Below, piece after piece: positions 8,335-16,181 of a DNA stretch of 64,000 nucleotides. Both the position numbers and the translations under genes were made by a program. How positions within the stretch are numbered: position 1 is the stretch's first letter; each line of letters starts with the position of its first letter. Origin of the DNA: Desertivirga xinjiangensis (lineage in GTDB: Bacteria; Bacteroidota; Bacteroidia; Sphingobacteriales; Sphingobacteriaceae); assembly GCF_024436435.1 (NCBI RefSeq), contig NZ_JAFMZP010000007.1, positions 1 to 64,000 on the forward strand. Reading direction: 5' to 3'. The notes beneath the pieces are model-generated. The model searched no databases and had not been told where the DNA came from. It was given only the letters and a program-made list of their open reading frames with translations.

Positions 8335-8832
8335 TCAATCTACCTTAATGCCATGATAATATTCCTGAGCTTTGTAATCTTTTCTCAGAGGATATCCCTC
8401 CCAGTCGTCTGGTAATAAGATCCGCCTTAAATCCGGGTGGTTTTCAAAGTTTATTCCTACAAGGTCATAAGCCTCCCGTTCATGCCATTCAGCTGTCCGC
8501 CATACGGAGTAGACAGACGGAAAAGAGGGAAGCCCCTCCTGGGCACGATCGTAATACTTCTTAACTTTTAAAGTTAACTGCGTTTTATAAGGAATAGAAG
8601 AAAGGTGATACACTACTCCAAACATATTTTCTCCTATCCCATAATCGACTCCTGAAATACATGATAGAAAGTCGAAAAAGGTTTTTTCATTGTCCCGGAG
8701 TTCCAGGCAAACTTCGGCTATTCTATCCGGCTGAATTAATAAGGCTGGTTGTAATCCTGAAATTTCTTCGCCAAGTACAACTTCCTGTCCAAATTTGTCA
8801 GTGAGCAGCTGCTTTATATCTTCAAATCCCAT
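8335..8832 (-). CDS. nuoC: NADH-quinone oxidoreductase subunit C
   Basis: 165 residues, the 30-kDa subunit of the complex I peripheral arm. The family signature WHEREAYDLVGINFENHPDLRRILLP is present over its length, and the protein ends in the expected lysine-containing tail. It is an individual NuoC, not the NuoCD fusion of enterobacteria. It begins 26 bp after pdxH and precedes nuoD, so pdxH-nuoC-nuoD is probably one transcript. Confidence 0.96.
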   Translation of the reverse strand: MGFEDIKQLLTDKFGQEVVLGEEISGLQPALLIQPDRIAEVCLELRDNEKTFFDFLSCISGVDYGIGENMFGVVYHLSSIPYKTQLTLKVKKYYDRAQEGLPSFPSVYSVWRTAEWHEREAYDLVGINFENHPDLRRILLPDDWEGYPLRKDYKAQEYYHGIKVD

Positions 8833-8858
8833 ATCTGCTGTGTTATTTTCCTTCTGAA

Positions 8859-9512
8859 TTACGGAGCCAGACGCACAACTTTCCAGCTTTTTTTGTCGGT
8901 CCTTTTATACATTATCCGGTCATGCAGCCTCGCAGCTCCTCCCTGCCAGAACTCTACTATTTGAGGCTTCAGAATATAGCCGCCCCAATGCGAAGGCTTA
9001 GGCACCTCCTTATCCTGGTACTGCCCCTCAAGATCGTGTAATGCATTTTCAAGCACCTCTCTGTTAGGTATGATCTGACTTTGCTGTGAAGCAATAGCGC
9101 CGAGCTGGCTTGCCTTGGGCCTGGAATGGAAATATCTTTCGGATTCTTCCTTGCTTACTTTTTCGAGATGTCCTTCAATCCGCACCTGGCGCTCTAGTTC
9201 GGCCCAGTAAAACACCATCGCTGCTGACGGATTTTTAGCAATCTCTTTACCTTTTCTGCTGAGGTAATTAGTGTAGAATGTGAAGCCATTATTGTCGAAC
9301 CCCTTTAACAATAGAACCCGTGCCGATGGTTTTCCATCATGAGTTGCTGTAGCCAGGGTCATTACATTGGGCTCGTACAGGTCGGCATCGAGTGCTTCGG
9401 CAAACCATTTGGCAAACTGGCTTATCGGATCGTCGGCCACTGATTTTTCTGATAAGGTTGCAGAGAGATATTCCTGTCTTAAGTTTTGGATCGTTTCTTT
9501 GTTGAGGGTCAT
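8859..9512 (-). CDS. pdxH: Pyridoxamine 5'-phosphate oxidase
   Basis: 217 residues, typical for PdxH, the FMN enzyme that converts pyridoxamine or pyridoxine 5'-phosphate to pyridoxal 5'-phosphate. Visible family motifs are [19 protein letters not shown] in the FMN-binding barrel, the [11 protein letters not shown] and [14 protein letters not shown] segments, and the C-terminal [14 protein letters not shown] and KVVRLAP substrate and FMN motifs. It is the first gene of a tight block with nuoC and nuoD, an unrelated partner that may be a historical accident of gene order. Confidence 0.96.
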   Translation of the reverse strand: MTLNKETIQNLRQEYLSATLSEKSVADDPISQFAKWFAEALDADLYEPNVMTLATATHDGKPSARVLLLKGFDNNGFTFYTNYLSRKGKEIAKNPSAAMVFYWAELERQVRIEGHLEKVSKEESERYFHSRPKASQLGAIASQQSQIIPNREVLENALHDLEGQYQDKEVPKPSHWGGYILKPQIVEFWQGGAARLHDRIMYKRTDKKSWKVVRLAP

Positions 9513-9519
9513 TATTTCA

Positions 9520-9527
9520 CAAACTTA
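9520..9527 (-). promoter_or_regulatory. -7 box of the pdxH promoter
   Basis: TAAGTTTG on the minus strand matches the Bacteroidota -7 consensus TAnnTTTG and ends 7 nt before the pdxH start codon. No clear -33 element is visible. The spacing predicts a leaderless or nearly leaderless mRNA. Confidence 0.45.
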
Positions 9528-9606
9528 CTAATTGCATTTTCTTTAATGAACTTTACATCTCAAATCTATGTAAAAACATATATTAAAAAATGATTGTTAT
9601 CAGGTT

Positions 9607-10167
9607 ATGCTAAATCCTATTGCTCCCCATACAGGTAGTTTGCTTATTTCAGAGCCATTTATGCTCGATCCTAATTTTAAGCGTTCGGTAGTTTTGCTTG
9701 CGGAGCATAATGAAGACGGTTCGGTAGGATATGTACTGAATCAGAAAAGCGATTATGTGCTGAAAGATTTGATCCCAGAATGCGGTGATGCTATGTTTCC
9801 TATTTATGTTGGAGGGCCGGTGGGTAATGACACGCTGCATTTTTTACACCGTTGCTACGACCGTATGAACAGCGGAATTGAAATCGCAAACGGTATCTTT
9901 TGGGGCGGAAGTTTTGAAACCCTGAAGGTGCTAATCAGCAATGGCCAGATCAACGATCATGAGATCAGGTTCTTTATTGGTTATTCTGGCTGGAGCCTGG
10001 ATCAGCTGGACCGGGAACAGCAGCAAAATTCCTGGCTTGTCACAAACCGGTACAATCCGGAGTTGTTGTTCTCTGAGGAAGAAAATCTTTGGAGGGATAT
10101 TGTTATCGGCTTAGGGCCGAAATATGCCCATATCGTTAATTTTCCGGAAAACCCCCTTTGGAATTAA
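9607..10167 (+). CDS. YqgE/AlgH family protein
   Basis: 186 residues, the full family length. It shows the family pattern near the start, GSLLISEPFMLDPNFKRSVVLLAEHNEDGSVGYVLNQ, the YVGGPVGNDTLHFLH segment, and FFIGYSGWSLDQLDREQ later. The fold is known but the biochemical role of the YqgE/AlgH family is not settled; AlgH was named as a regulator of alginate genes in Pseudomonas. It is a single gene on the plus strand between two minus-strand blocks and converges with purE through a shared hairpin. Confidence 0.92.
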   Translation: MLNPIAPHTGSLLISEPFMLDPNFKRSVVLLAEHNEDGSVGYVLNQKSDYVLKDLIPECGDAMFPIYVGGPVGNDTLHFLHRCYDRMNSGIEIANGIFWGGSFETLKVLISNGQINDHEIRFFIGYSGWSLDQLDREQQQNSWLVTNRYNPELLFSEEENLWRDIVIGLGPKYAHIVNFPENPLWN

Positions 10168-10177
10168 TCTTATGTTA

Positions 10178-10225
10178 AAATTTATAATCAGGATGGATGT
10201 TAGCATCTATCCTGATTATAAATTT
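10178..10225. terminator. Bidirectional terminator between yqgE and purE
   Basis: A 22-bp stem (10178-10199 with 10204-10225, one G-T pair) closed by a 4-nt loop. Its right arm overlaps the purE stop codon by 2 bp. It serves both converging genes. Confidence 0.8.
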
Positions 10226-10712
10226 AATTCAGACCTTCAAGCTCTGTAGCCGATTCTTCGACCTTCAGTTTGAGTTCTTCTTTATAATCCTTTAATCGTC
10301 TCGCAAGGTTATCGTTATTTGTACCCAGGATCTGCGCTGCCAGAATGCCTGCGTTTTTTGCCGCATTTAAAGCAACTGTGGCTACAGGAATACCGTTTGG
10401 CATTTGCAGGATCGAAAGGATCGAGTCCCATCCATCAATGGAATTGGATGATTTAACAGGTACACCGATTACCGGCAAGTGTGTAATGGAGGCAACCATG
10501 CCTGGTAAATGTGCTGCACCGCCAGCTCCTGCGATGATGACCTTCAGGCCCCTGTCGGATGCGGTTTTTGCGTAATTAAACATTCTTTCCGGGGTACGAT
10601 GAGCAGAAACTACAGTGATCTCATAGTCAACACCAAGCTCTTTCAGTATGTCGGCTGCATCCTGCATTACAGGGAGATCAGACTTACTTCCCATTATTAT
10701 GCCTACTTTCAT
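10224..10712 (-). CDS. purE: N5-carboxyaminoimidazole ribonucleotide mutase
   Basis: 162 residues, normal for class I PurE, which moves the carboxyl group of N5-CAIR to C4 in purine synthesis. The phosphate-binding GSKSDLPVM and the [10 protein letters not shown] motif with the catalytic His are visible, as is the glycine-rich [12 protein letters not shown] loop. It follows purK by 24 bp, and the two act in consecutive steps. Confidence 0.96.
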   Translation of the reverse strand: MKVGIIMGSKSDLPVMQDAADILKELGVDYEITVVSAHRTPERMFNYAKTASDRGLKVIIAGAGGAAHLPGMVASITHLPVIGVPVKSSNSIDGWDSILSILQMPNGIPVATVALNAAKNAGILAAQILGTNNDNLARRLKDYKEELKLKVEESATELEGLN

Positions 10713-10736
10713 TTGTATATTATAATTGTGAATTTG

Positions 10737-11876
10737 TTAAACTTTTACCTTCAGCGTTTCCTGAACGTAACGGGCATTAGCAATAGCTTGCTCCCGGTTT
10801 TGATCAACAATAGTAACGTGGCCCATCTTTCTGAAAGGCTTAGTGAATTTTTTGCCATAAAGATGAACGTAAACTCCCGGAAGTTTCAGGATTTCGTTCA
10901 TCCCCTCATAGTCTGCTAAACCCTCGTATCCTTTTTCTCCCAGTAGGTTGATCATTACTGCATGATCAATTGGCCGGGTATCACCCAGGGGCAGATTGAA
11001 GATAGCGCGTAAGTGCTGTTCAAATTGTGATGTCCGGTTACCTTCTATACTATGATGTCCGCTGTTATGCGGCCGCGGAGCCAGTTCATTGACCAGGACC
11101 TTCCCGTCTTTTGTTAAGAACATCTCCACAGCCAGCAGTCCGTTTATTTTAAACGTATCGGCTAATTGAGTGGCAATCTGTTCCGCTTCTTTTTGAATTT
11201 CAATGGGAAGGGTCGATGGGGATATTAAAAACTCAACAAGGTTGGCATCCGCGTTGAATTCCATCTCTACGCAAGGAAAGGTTTGGGTTTCGCCATTGTC
11301 GTTTCTTGCGACAATAACTGCAATCTCTTTCTCGAAATCAACCCATTCCTCAATGATGCTCGGGGCTTCAAATGCGTTCTCCAGATCAGCCTCCGACTTT
11401 ATTTTATAAACGCCTTTACCGTCATAGCCGTCTTTCCTTAGTTTTTGGATATATGGATACTGCAGGTTTGCGTTCTTCAACGCTTCTTTTGAAGAAATAA
11501 GTTGAAAAGGAGCTGTTGGGATATTATTTTGCTTGAAAAATTCTTTTTGAAGCCCTTTGTCTTGTATCAGGCGGATCACCCGGGGTTGCGGGTAGACTTT
11601 AACACCCTCGTCTTCCAGTTTTTGAAGAGCGTCGACGTTTACTTTTTCGATTTCAATAGTGAGGACGTCCGTGTGTTTTCCAAAATTATAAACGGTTTCG
11701 TAGTCAGTTAAGGATCCCACCACAAACTTGTCACAGAGTTTCTTACAAGGGGCCTCAGGATCAGGATCCAGCACACGAATATTTACATTATAGTTAATCG
11801 CCTGCTGGATGAGCATACGTCCTAACTGCCCTCCGCCAAGAATTCCTACACGTAAATCACCATAAAATGCTTTCAT
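10737..11876 (-). CDS. purK: 5-(carboxyamino)imidazole ribonucleotide synthase
   Basis: 379 residues, an ATP-grasp enzyme that uses ATP and bicarbonate to carboxylate AIR to N5-CAIR, the substrate of PurE. The N-terminal GILGGGQLGRMLIQQA motif, the central RKDGYDGKGVYKI ATP-grasp loop and the ELAPRPHNSGHHSIEG motif are all present. It lies 68 bp behind nuoB in the same direction, so nuoA-nuoB-purK-purE could be read as one transcript, although a separate promoter in the gap is possible. Confidence 0.96.
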   Translation of the reverse strand: MKAFYGDLRVGILGGGQLGRMLIQQAINYNVNIRVLDPDPEAPCKKLCDKFVVGSLTDYETVYNFGKHTDVLTIEIEKVNVDALQKLEDEGVKVYPQPRVIRLIQDKGLQKEFFKQNNIPTAPFQLISSKEALKNANLQYPYIQKLRKDGYDGKGVYKIKSEADLENAFEAPSIIEEWVDFEKEIAVIVARNDNGETQTFPCVEMEFNADANLVEFLISPSTLPIEIQKEAEQIATQLADTFKINGLLAVEMFLTKDGKVLVNELAPRPHNSGHHSIEGNRTSQFEQHLRAIFNLPLGDTRPIDHAVMINLLGEKGYEGLADYEGMNEILKLPGVYVHLYGKKFTKPFRKMGHVTIVDQNREQAIANARYVQETLKVKV

Positions 11877-11944
11877 AGCTGCAAGTTTAGCCTAAATCTC
11901 TGAAATTTCCGAATAAGACATCGTTATGTGAAGTTTGAATGATC

Positions 11945-12430
11945 TTATTTGCTTGTCATCAGGCTTTCTTCCTGGATCTTTTTTTGCAACTCCAATATTC
12001 CCCCAATCAGGGCTTCCGGACGAGGGGGGCATCCCTGAACGTATATATCAACAGGAATTATTCTGTCGACACCTTTCACTACATGGTATCCATGCTGCCA
12101 ATAGGGGCCGCCACAATTTGAACATGAGCCCATCGAAATTACATACTTGGGATCAGGCATCTGTTCATAAAGTCGTTGTATCCGCTCGGCCATTTTAAAC
12201 GTCACTGTTCCCGCAATAATGATCACATCAGCTTGTCTGGGAGAAGGGCGGGGAAACACTCCGAACCTGTCAAGGTCATAGGTGGATGCCATGGAACCCA
12301 TCATTTCGATAGCACAACAGGCTATACCAAAACTAACAGGCCATAGTGAAGATAACCTGGCCCAGTTTAATAAGTCGTCAAGTTTAGTAATTATCACACC
12401 GCCATCCTGTGGCATTCTGTCGAGGCTCAT
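11945..12430 (-). CDS. nuoB: NADH-quinone oxidoreductase subunit B
   Basis: 161 residues, the PSST subunit carrying iron-sulfur cluster N2, which passes electrons to quinone. The four cluster ligands are visible: the tandem Cys38-Cys39, Cys103 in GSCSNCGG and Cys134 in [11 protein letters not shown]. The start codon overlaps the nuoA stop codon (ATGA-type overlap), a mark of translational coupling. Confidence 0.97.
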   Translation of the reverse strand: MSLDRMPQDGGVIITKLDDLLNWARLSSLWPVSFGIACCAIEMMGSMASTYDLDRFGVFPRPSPRQADVIIIAGTVTFKMAERIQRLYEQMPDPKYVISMGSCSNCGGPYWQHGYHVVKGVDRIIPVDIYVQGCPPRPEALIGGILELQKKIQEESLMTSK

Positions 12431-13026
12431 TATCCGTTATTTGGTTTTCTGAAAGTTGGCTTAAAAGCAGGTTTTGATAAGCTTGGGCCGGGCTTAGGTA
12501 CATCCGATGAAATTGGTTCTGGTTCTGTGCCGGCATTAAAGCTCCTGACAACATATACCTCCTTATTAATACGATCGTAAGCCGACTTTGGTATGGCAAT
12601 ATCCACATGTGGAATTTGCTGAGCAGGCTTGATCCAATCCAGATCACCTCTGCGCCAAACGTACACCAGGCCAAGAATTAATATCCCTACAAACACAAAC
12701 ATCTCAATTAAGGTTAGCCAACCCCACATTGGAGCTGCCGCCAGCAAGGACTTCTGACCGAAAACGGTAGCCCATGGAAAAATGAACACCATCTCTACAT
12801 CAAATAAAAGGAAGATAAGTGCTACAACATAGAACCGAGAATTAAATTGAATCCATGAATTGCCTGTTGGTTCTTCACCACATTCGTAAGATGTTAGTTT
12901 TAAATAAGTAGGCTTTTTGGGAGCCAGAATGACCGAGAGGAAAACCGTAGCTGTTACCAAAAGTATCCCCAGTATTAGGAAAATAAATATTTTTCCGAAC
13001 TCGCTTAGCTGAGAAACCTGTTCCAT
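12430..13026 (-). CDS. nuoA: NADH-quinone oxidoreductase subunit A with C-terminal extension
   Basis: 198 residues with three membrane helices (about 12-33, 69-90 and 99-123). The conserved loop [20 protein letters not shown] between helices 1 and 2 identifies NuoA, whose loop lies at the junction of the two arms of complex I. The usual length is about 120-150 residues. This one adds roughly 60 residues after RRGDLDW, ending in a Pro/Lys-rich tail ([19 protein letters not shown]). nuoB starts inside the last codon. Confidence 0.95.
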   Translation of the reverse strand: MEQVSQLSEFGKIFIFLILGILLVTATVFLSVILAPKKPTYLKLTSYECGEEPTGNSWIQFNSRFYVVALIFLLFDVEMVFIFPWATVFGQKSLLAAAPMWGWLTLIEMFVFVGILILGLVYVWRRGDLDWIKPAQQIPHVDIAIPKSAYDRINKEVYVVRSFNAGTEPEPISSDVPKPGPSLSKPAFKPTFRKPNNG

Positions 13027-13031
13027 ACCGT

Positions 13032-13039
13032 CAAAACTA
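13032..13039 (-). promoter_or_regulatory. -7 box of the nuoA promoter
   Basis: TAGTTTTG on the minus strand fits TAnnTTTG and ends 5 nt before the nuoA ATG, which again predicts a leaderless or very short leader. No -33 match was found. Confidence 0.4.
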
Positions 13040-13130
13040 AGGATTTTCTGCAGGAGTTTATTTTAAAGCTTTGAAAAATACACCTGTATTACAATTGTGG
13101 ATAAATAATAGCGTTAAGATTCATCACCTG

Positions 13131-13161
13131 TTTGAAAAGTGAAAAAATGCTCCTATATTTG
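13131..13161 (+). promoter_or_regulatory. Promoter of rpmH-rnpA
   Basis: TTTG at 13131-13134, a 19-nt spacer, then TATATTTG at 13154-13161. This is an essentially perfect Bacteroidota primary sigma promoter (TTTG-N19-TAnnTTTG), 39 nt before the rpmH start codon, and the best-formed promoter in the window. Confidence 0.85.
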
Positions 13162-13200
13162 CACTCTTGTTTTTAAAAGCTACAAAGTTGATATAAAGTC

Positions 13201-13359
13201 ATGAAAAGAACATTCCAGCCTTCTCAAAGAAAAAGAAGAAATAAACACGGTTTCAGAGAGCGTATGGCCACTGCAAATGGTAGAAGAGTATTAGCATCGA
13301 GAAGAGCTAAGGGTAGAAAGAGATTGTCAGTTTCTGACGAGCGTCGTCATAAAGCATAA
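13201..13359 (+). CDS. rpmH: 50S ribosomal protein L34
   Basis: A 52-residue, very basic protein starting [20 protein letters not shown] and ending [12 protein letters not shown]. It matches L34 over its whole length (conserved KRTFQPS and [10 protein letters not shown]). L34 is a component of the large ribosomal subunit. It is followed 34 bp later by rnpA, the near-universal rpmH-rnpA-yidD order. Confidence 0.98.
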   Translation: MKRTFQPSQRKRRNKHGFRERMATANGRRVLASRRAKGRKRLSVSDERRHKA

Positions 13360-13393
13360 TTTTTGATTCTGGCCTTCGCTGAAGGCTAATTCA

Positions 13394-13786
13394 ATGTATT
13401 CATTTAGAAAAGAGGAACGGTTATGTAATAAAAGGCTTTTAGATAAGCTTTTTCATAATGGTTCTTCTTTTCTTTTATACCCTTTCAGGATAGTTCATCT
13501 ATCCGAAGCGCTTCCGGCGGAAATTCCTTCTCAGGTGGTTATTGGTGTGCCTAAAAGAAAGTTTAAGCGTGCCGTAGACCGCAACCTGATTAAACGACGG
13601 ATCCGTGAGGCTTTCAGGCTCAATAAAGAAGAGTATCTTTATACTTTCCTGAGGCAGCACAATGTCGGACTGATATTTTCAATCAATTTTGTTGGTAAAG
13701 AAATCGGCGACTATGCCTTCCTTGAAAAGAAGTTAATCGCAGCAATGAAGCAATTAACCAAATCGTATGATAAGGATATTGATTGA
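13394..13786 (+). CDS. rnpA: Ribonuclease P protein component
   Basis: 130 residues. RnpA binds the catalytic RNA of RNase P and helps position pre-tRNA 5' leaders. The signature helix [18 protein letters not shown] (the RNR motif) is present, preceded by [11 protein letters not shown]. The start gives [10 protein letters not shown], close to the canonical F-x-K-x-x-R-L opening. The RNA subunit gene is not in this window. Confidence 0.96.
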   Translation: MYSFRKEERLCNKRLLDKLFHNGSSFLLYPFRIVHLSEALPAEIPSQVVIGVPKRKFKRAVDRNLIKRRIREAFRLNKEEYLYTFLRQHNVGLIFSINFVGKEIGDYAFLEKKLIAAMKQLTKSYDKDID

Positions 13787-13787
13787 T

Positions 13788-14012
13788 ATGGTTAAATGGC
13801 TGATAGGAGGTATGTTTCTCCTCATTATCAAGCTGTATCAATTTTTTTTGTCTCCTCTTTTGGGAGCATCCTGTCGTTTCAGTCCTACGTGTTCGCAGTA
13901 TGGGGCTGAGGCCATAAAAAAATATGGTCCTTTCAAAGGCGGCTGGTTAACCCTTAAGCGACTCGCCAGTTGTCATCCATGGGGAAGACACGGCCATGAT
14001 CCGGTTCCCTGA
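13788..14012 (+). CDS. yidD: Membrane protein insertion efficiency factor YidD
   Basis: 74 residues with a short amphipathic N-terminus ([20 protein letters not shown]) and the family core [18 protein letters not shown] with conserved cysteines, then [12 protein letters not shown]. YidD assists YidC-dependent membrane protein insertion. The start chosen is the ATG right after the rnpA stop. An ATG at 13767 would add 7 residues and overlap rnpA by 20 bp; both are possible. Confidence 0.94.
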   Translation: MVKWLIGGMFLLIIKLYQFFLSPLLGASCRFSPTCSQYGAEAIKKYGPFKGGWLTLKRLASCHPWGRHGHDPVP

Positions 14013-14044
14013 ACTGCATATTCTAACCTGTATTTAAGCTCTGT

Positions 14045-14734
14045 ATGGCATTAATCCTCCAAATAGAAACTTCGACATCTTCGTGTTCAATTGCTTTATC
14101 TGAGAATGGAACGACTCTCTTCGTTAAAGAGCAAAATGAACGGAATATTCACGCAAGTCATATTACCTTATTTATCGAAGAAGTGTTAACGCTTGCGGGA
14201 AAGAAACCCGCGGATCTAAATGCAGTAGCGGTTAGTATGGGGCCTGGTTCTTATACGGGCCTGCGGATTGGTGTTTCTACTGCAAAGGGCTTGTGTTATG
14301 CATTGGATATTCCACTAATAGCTGTAAACACTTTGAAAGCGATGGCTTCAGGCATGCTGAAAAAGTCGCCGGATCAGGACGTTTTATTGTGCCCCATGAT
14401 CGATGCCAGAAGAATGGAGGTATACATGGCTGTTTATGATTCTGCCTTAAATGAACTGACACCCGTTGAAGCAAAAATTATAGACGCGGATTCTTTCAGG
14501 GGTTTTCAAAACAAAAAACTTCTGCTTTTTGGAGATGGCGCTGAAAAATGCCGTCAGGTACTCGAAACCTGCCAGAATATAAGTCTTAATACTGGTCATG
14601 TTAATTCGGCTGGAGATCTGAGTATGTTGGCTTACGAAAAGTATAAGAATTCCTCGTTTGAGGATGTCGCCTATTTCGAACCTTATTACCTTAAAGATTT
14701 TCTGGTAACTCAGCCTAAAGCTAGCGTTTCTTAG
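14045..14734 (+). CDS. tsaB: tRNA threonylcarbamoyladenosine biosynthesis protein TsaB
   Basis: 229 residues of the ASKHA-type fold. The N-terminus ILQIETSTSSCSIALSENG and the VSMGPGSYTGLRIGVSTAKGL motif define TsaB, which partners TsaD and TsaE in making t6A37 on ANN-decoding tRNAs. It follows yidD by 32 bp and may be part of the rpmH transcript. Its last 14 bp overlap the end of the converging gene on the minus strand. Confidence 0.95.
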   Translation: MALILQIETSTSSCSIALSENGTTLFVKEQNERNIHASHITLFIEEVLTLAGKKPADLNAVAVSMGPGSYTGLRIGVSTAKGLCYALDIPLIAVNTLKAMASGMLKKSPDQDVLLCPMIDARRMEVYMAVYDSALNELTPVEAKIIDADSFRGFQNKKLLLFGDGAEKCRQVLETCQNISLNTGHVNSAGDLSMLAYEKYKNSSFEDVAYFEPYYLKDFLVTQPKASVS

Positions 14735-16181
14735 ATTTTGAGGTAAATATTTTTCCGAAGAAGCTTTTTTCTCCAGGTTTCTTTAGTCCCGGAACACGAT
14801 CAGCGGTGTTGTAACGCTCGAGAATAGGTCCAACTTTTAAAGCGAAACCCATATACATATTGATTGCGGTATAACCCCTGCCCCGGTTAGCGTCCGACTG
14901 CATAATCCCACTAAATGCGGTATATGTTTTCGCTATCTGGTCACTTCCAATAAAGAAATCGAGATTGGGAGATTTCACAAGGAATTGCCCCCCGATTTCC
15001 AGGGTCTTATTAAGGTTGTATGTGGTACTTGCACTAAAATTCAGGGACCTCCATCTGTAAGTATTCACCAGTGCTATCTGCCCATTTTTATTAAACAGGC
15101 TCTTTGAAAGGATAAGATTTGGCTGGTATGAATTGAAATCCCTGTTTATTAAAAGTTCTGCTCTGGTATCTAGAAGAGAGGTGAATTTGCCTGTTGTGAC
15201 TGGGTTTTGTAATATATTTTTTTCAATCTCTTCCTTCAGTTTAGTTCCAGCATTTTTAGCTTCAGCATCTTCCAAAGAAATAGTTTGATCAATCTTGTGC
15301 AGATATGGTTGTTTGCGCCATAAAATAAATCCGAGGTCTTTGATATTTCCCAGGAAAAAGAACCCGTGTTTATTCCTGTAATTCGTACTTAATGTTAATG
15401 CTGCTCCCGGATTCTTTATATTAGGAATCAGTAACAGAGGATCAAAGCTGTTGTACAAAAAGTTAGTGAGATAAGAACCTTTCAGGCGGCTGCTGAAGCT
15501 GTGGTTGATTTCGTCGATATTTAGGCCGGAATCCTCTATTGAAAGTTTAGTATACCCAATACCGCTTAGATAGCTCAGTTTTGCACCGAAAGCTAACCGT
15601 CTGTTGTAGTTTTCCCGGTAGGAGAAACTAAATTGATGATAGGCCTGACCTTCGCCCTTATTATTAAAGATGTTGCTGTTCTCACCATTAATAAGGTATT
15701 TGTAATTATCAAAAATGGACAGGGTTTCGTTGGTAATATGATAAGCAGCCTGAGTCTTTACTTGCCAGGAAAAGCCGATCTCCCGATTGTACTGTATTGA
15801 CCTGAACATACGAAACATAAAAATATAAGCGTTTTGTGCTATCGAGATGTTGTTCGTCTCTTTACTATCAAGGTCAATGCCGCTGGCATCAAGTGGCAAT
15901 CCATAAATGGCTTTTCTGAGAGTATTGTCTGCAGGGCCTTTGGCCTGCAATGTTAGTCCTCCATTTGGGACGAAAAAGTTAAAAGCATACCGGCGGCTGC
16001 TATCTGGCTGAAATGTTTTTTGAGATGGGTTTTCGAAAGCATCAAATAGTGTCCCGGTATTATACATTGCCCATTGTTGGGCGGATACATCGGTAACATT
16101 CAAAAATAGGGAAGCACATAGTATGAAACCCAATAACCTTGAGTTACAATTTGTAGGCAGATAAAAAATAGTCTTTATCAC
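14721..16181 (-). CDS. Putative outer-membrane beta-barrel protein (DUF5723-like)
   Basis: 486 residues with a signal peptide ending DVSAQQ and a body rich in alternating aromatic and polar strands (for example YHQFSFSYREN, AFGAKLSYLSG, YTAINMYMGFALKVG). It resembles the DUF5723 group of predicted outer-membrane proteins in Bacteroidota; function is unknown. The start is a GTG at 16181, inside the end of the upstream gene (38-bp overlap), so translation is probably coupled. A TTG at 16133 is an alternative. The 3' end overlaps tsaB by 14 bp. The C-terminus is basic (FGKIFTSKSKKR), unlike a classical barrel end. Confidence 0.68.
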   Translation of the reverse strand: MIKTIFYLPTNCNSRLLGFILCASLFLNVTDVSAQQWAMYNTGTLFDAFENPSQKTFQPDSSRRYAFNFFVPNGGLTLQAKGPADNTLRKAIYGLPLDASGIDLDSKETNNISIAQNAYIFMFRMFRSIQYNREIGFSWQVKTQAAYHITNETLSIFDNYKYLINGENSNIFNNKGEGQAYHQFSFSYRENYNRRLAFGAKLSYLSGIGYTKLSIEDSGLNIDEINHSFSSRLKGSYLTNFLYNSFDPLLLIPNIKNPGAALTLSTNYRNKHGFFFLGNIKDLGFILWRKQPYLHKIDQTISLEDAEAKNAGTKLKEEIEKNILQNPVTTGKFTSLLDTRAELLINRDFNSYQPNLILSKSLFNKNGQIALVNTYRWRSLNFSASTTYNLNKTLEIGGQFLVKSPNLDFFIGSDQIAKTYTAFSGIMQSDANRGRGYTAINMYMGFALKVGPILERYNTADRVPGLKKPGEKSFFGKIFTSKSKKR

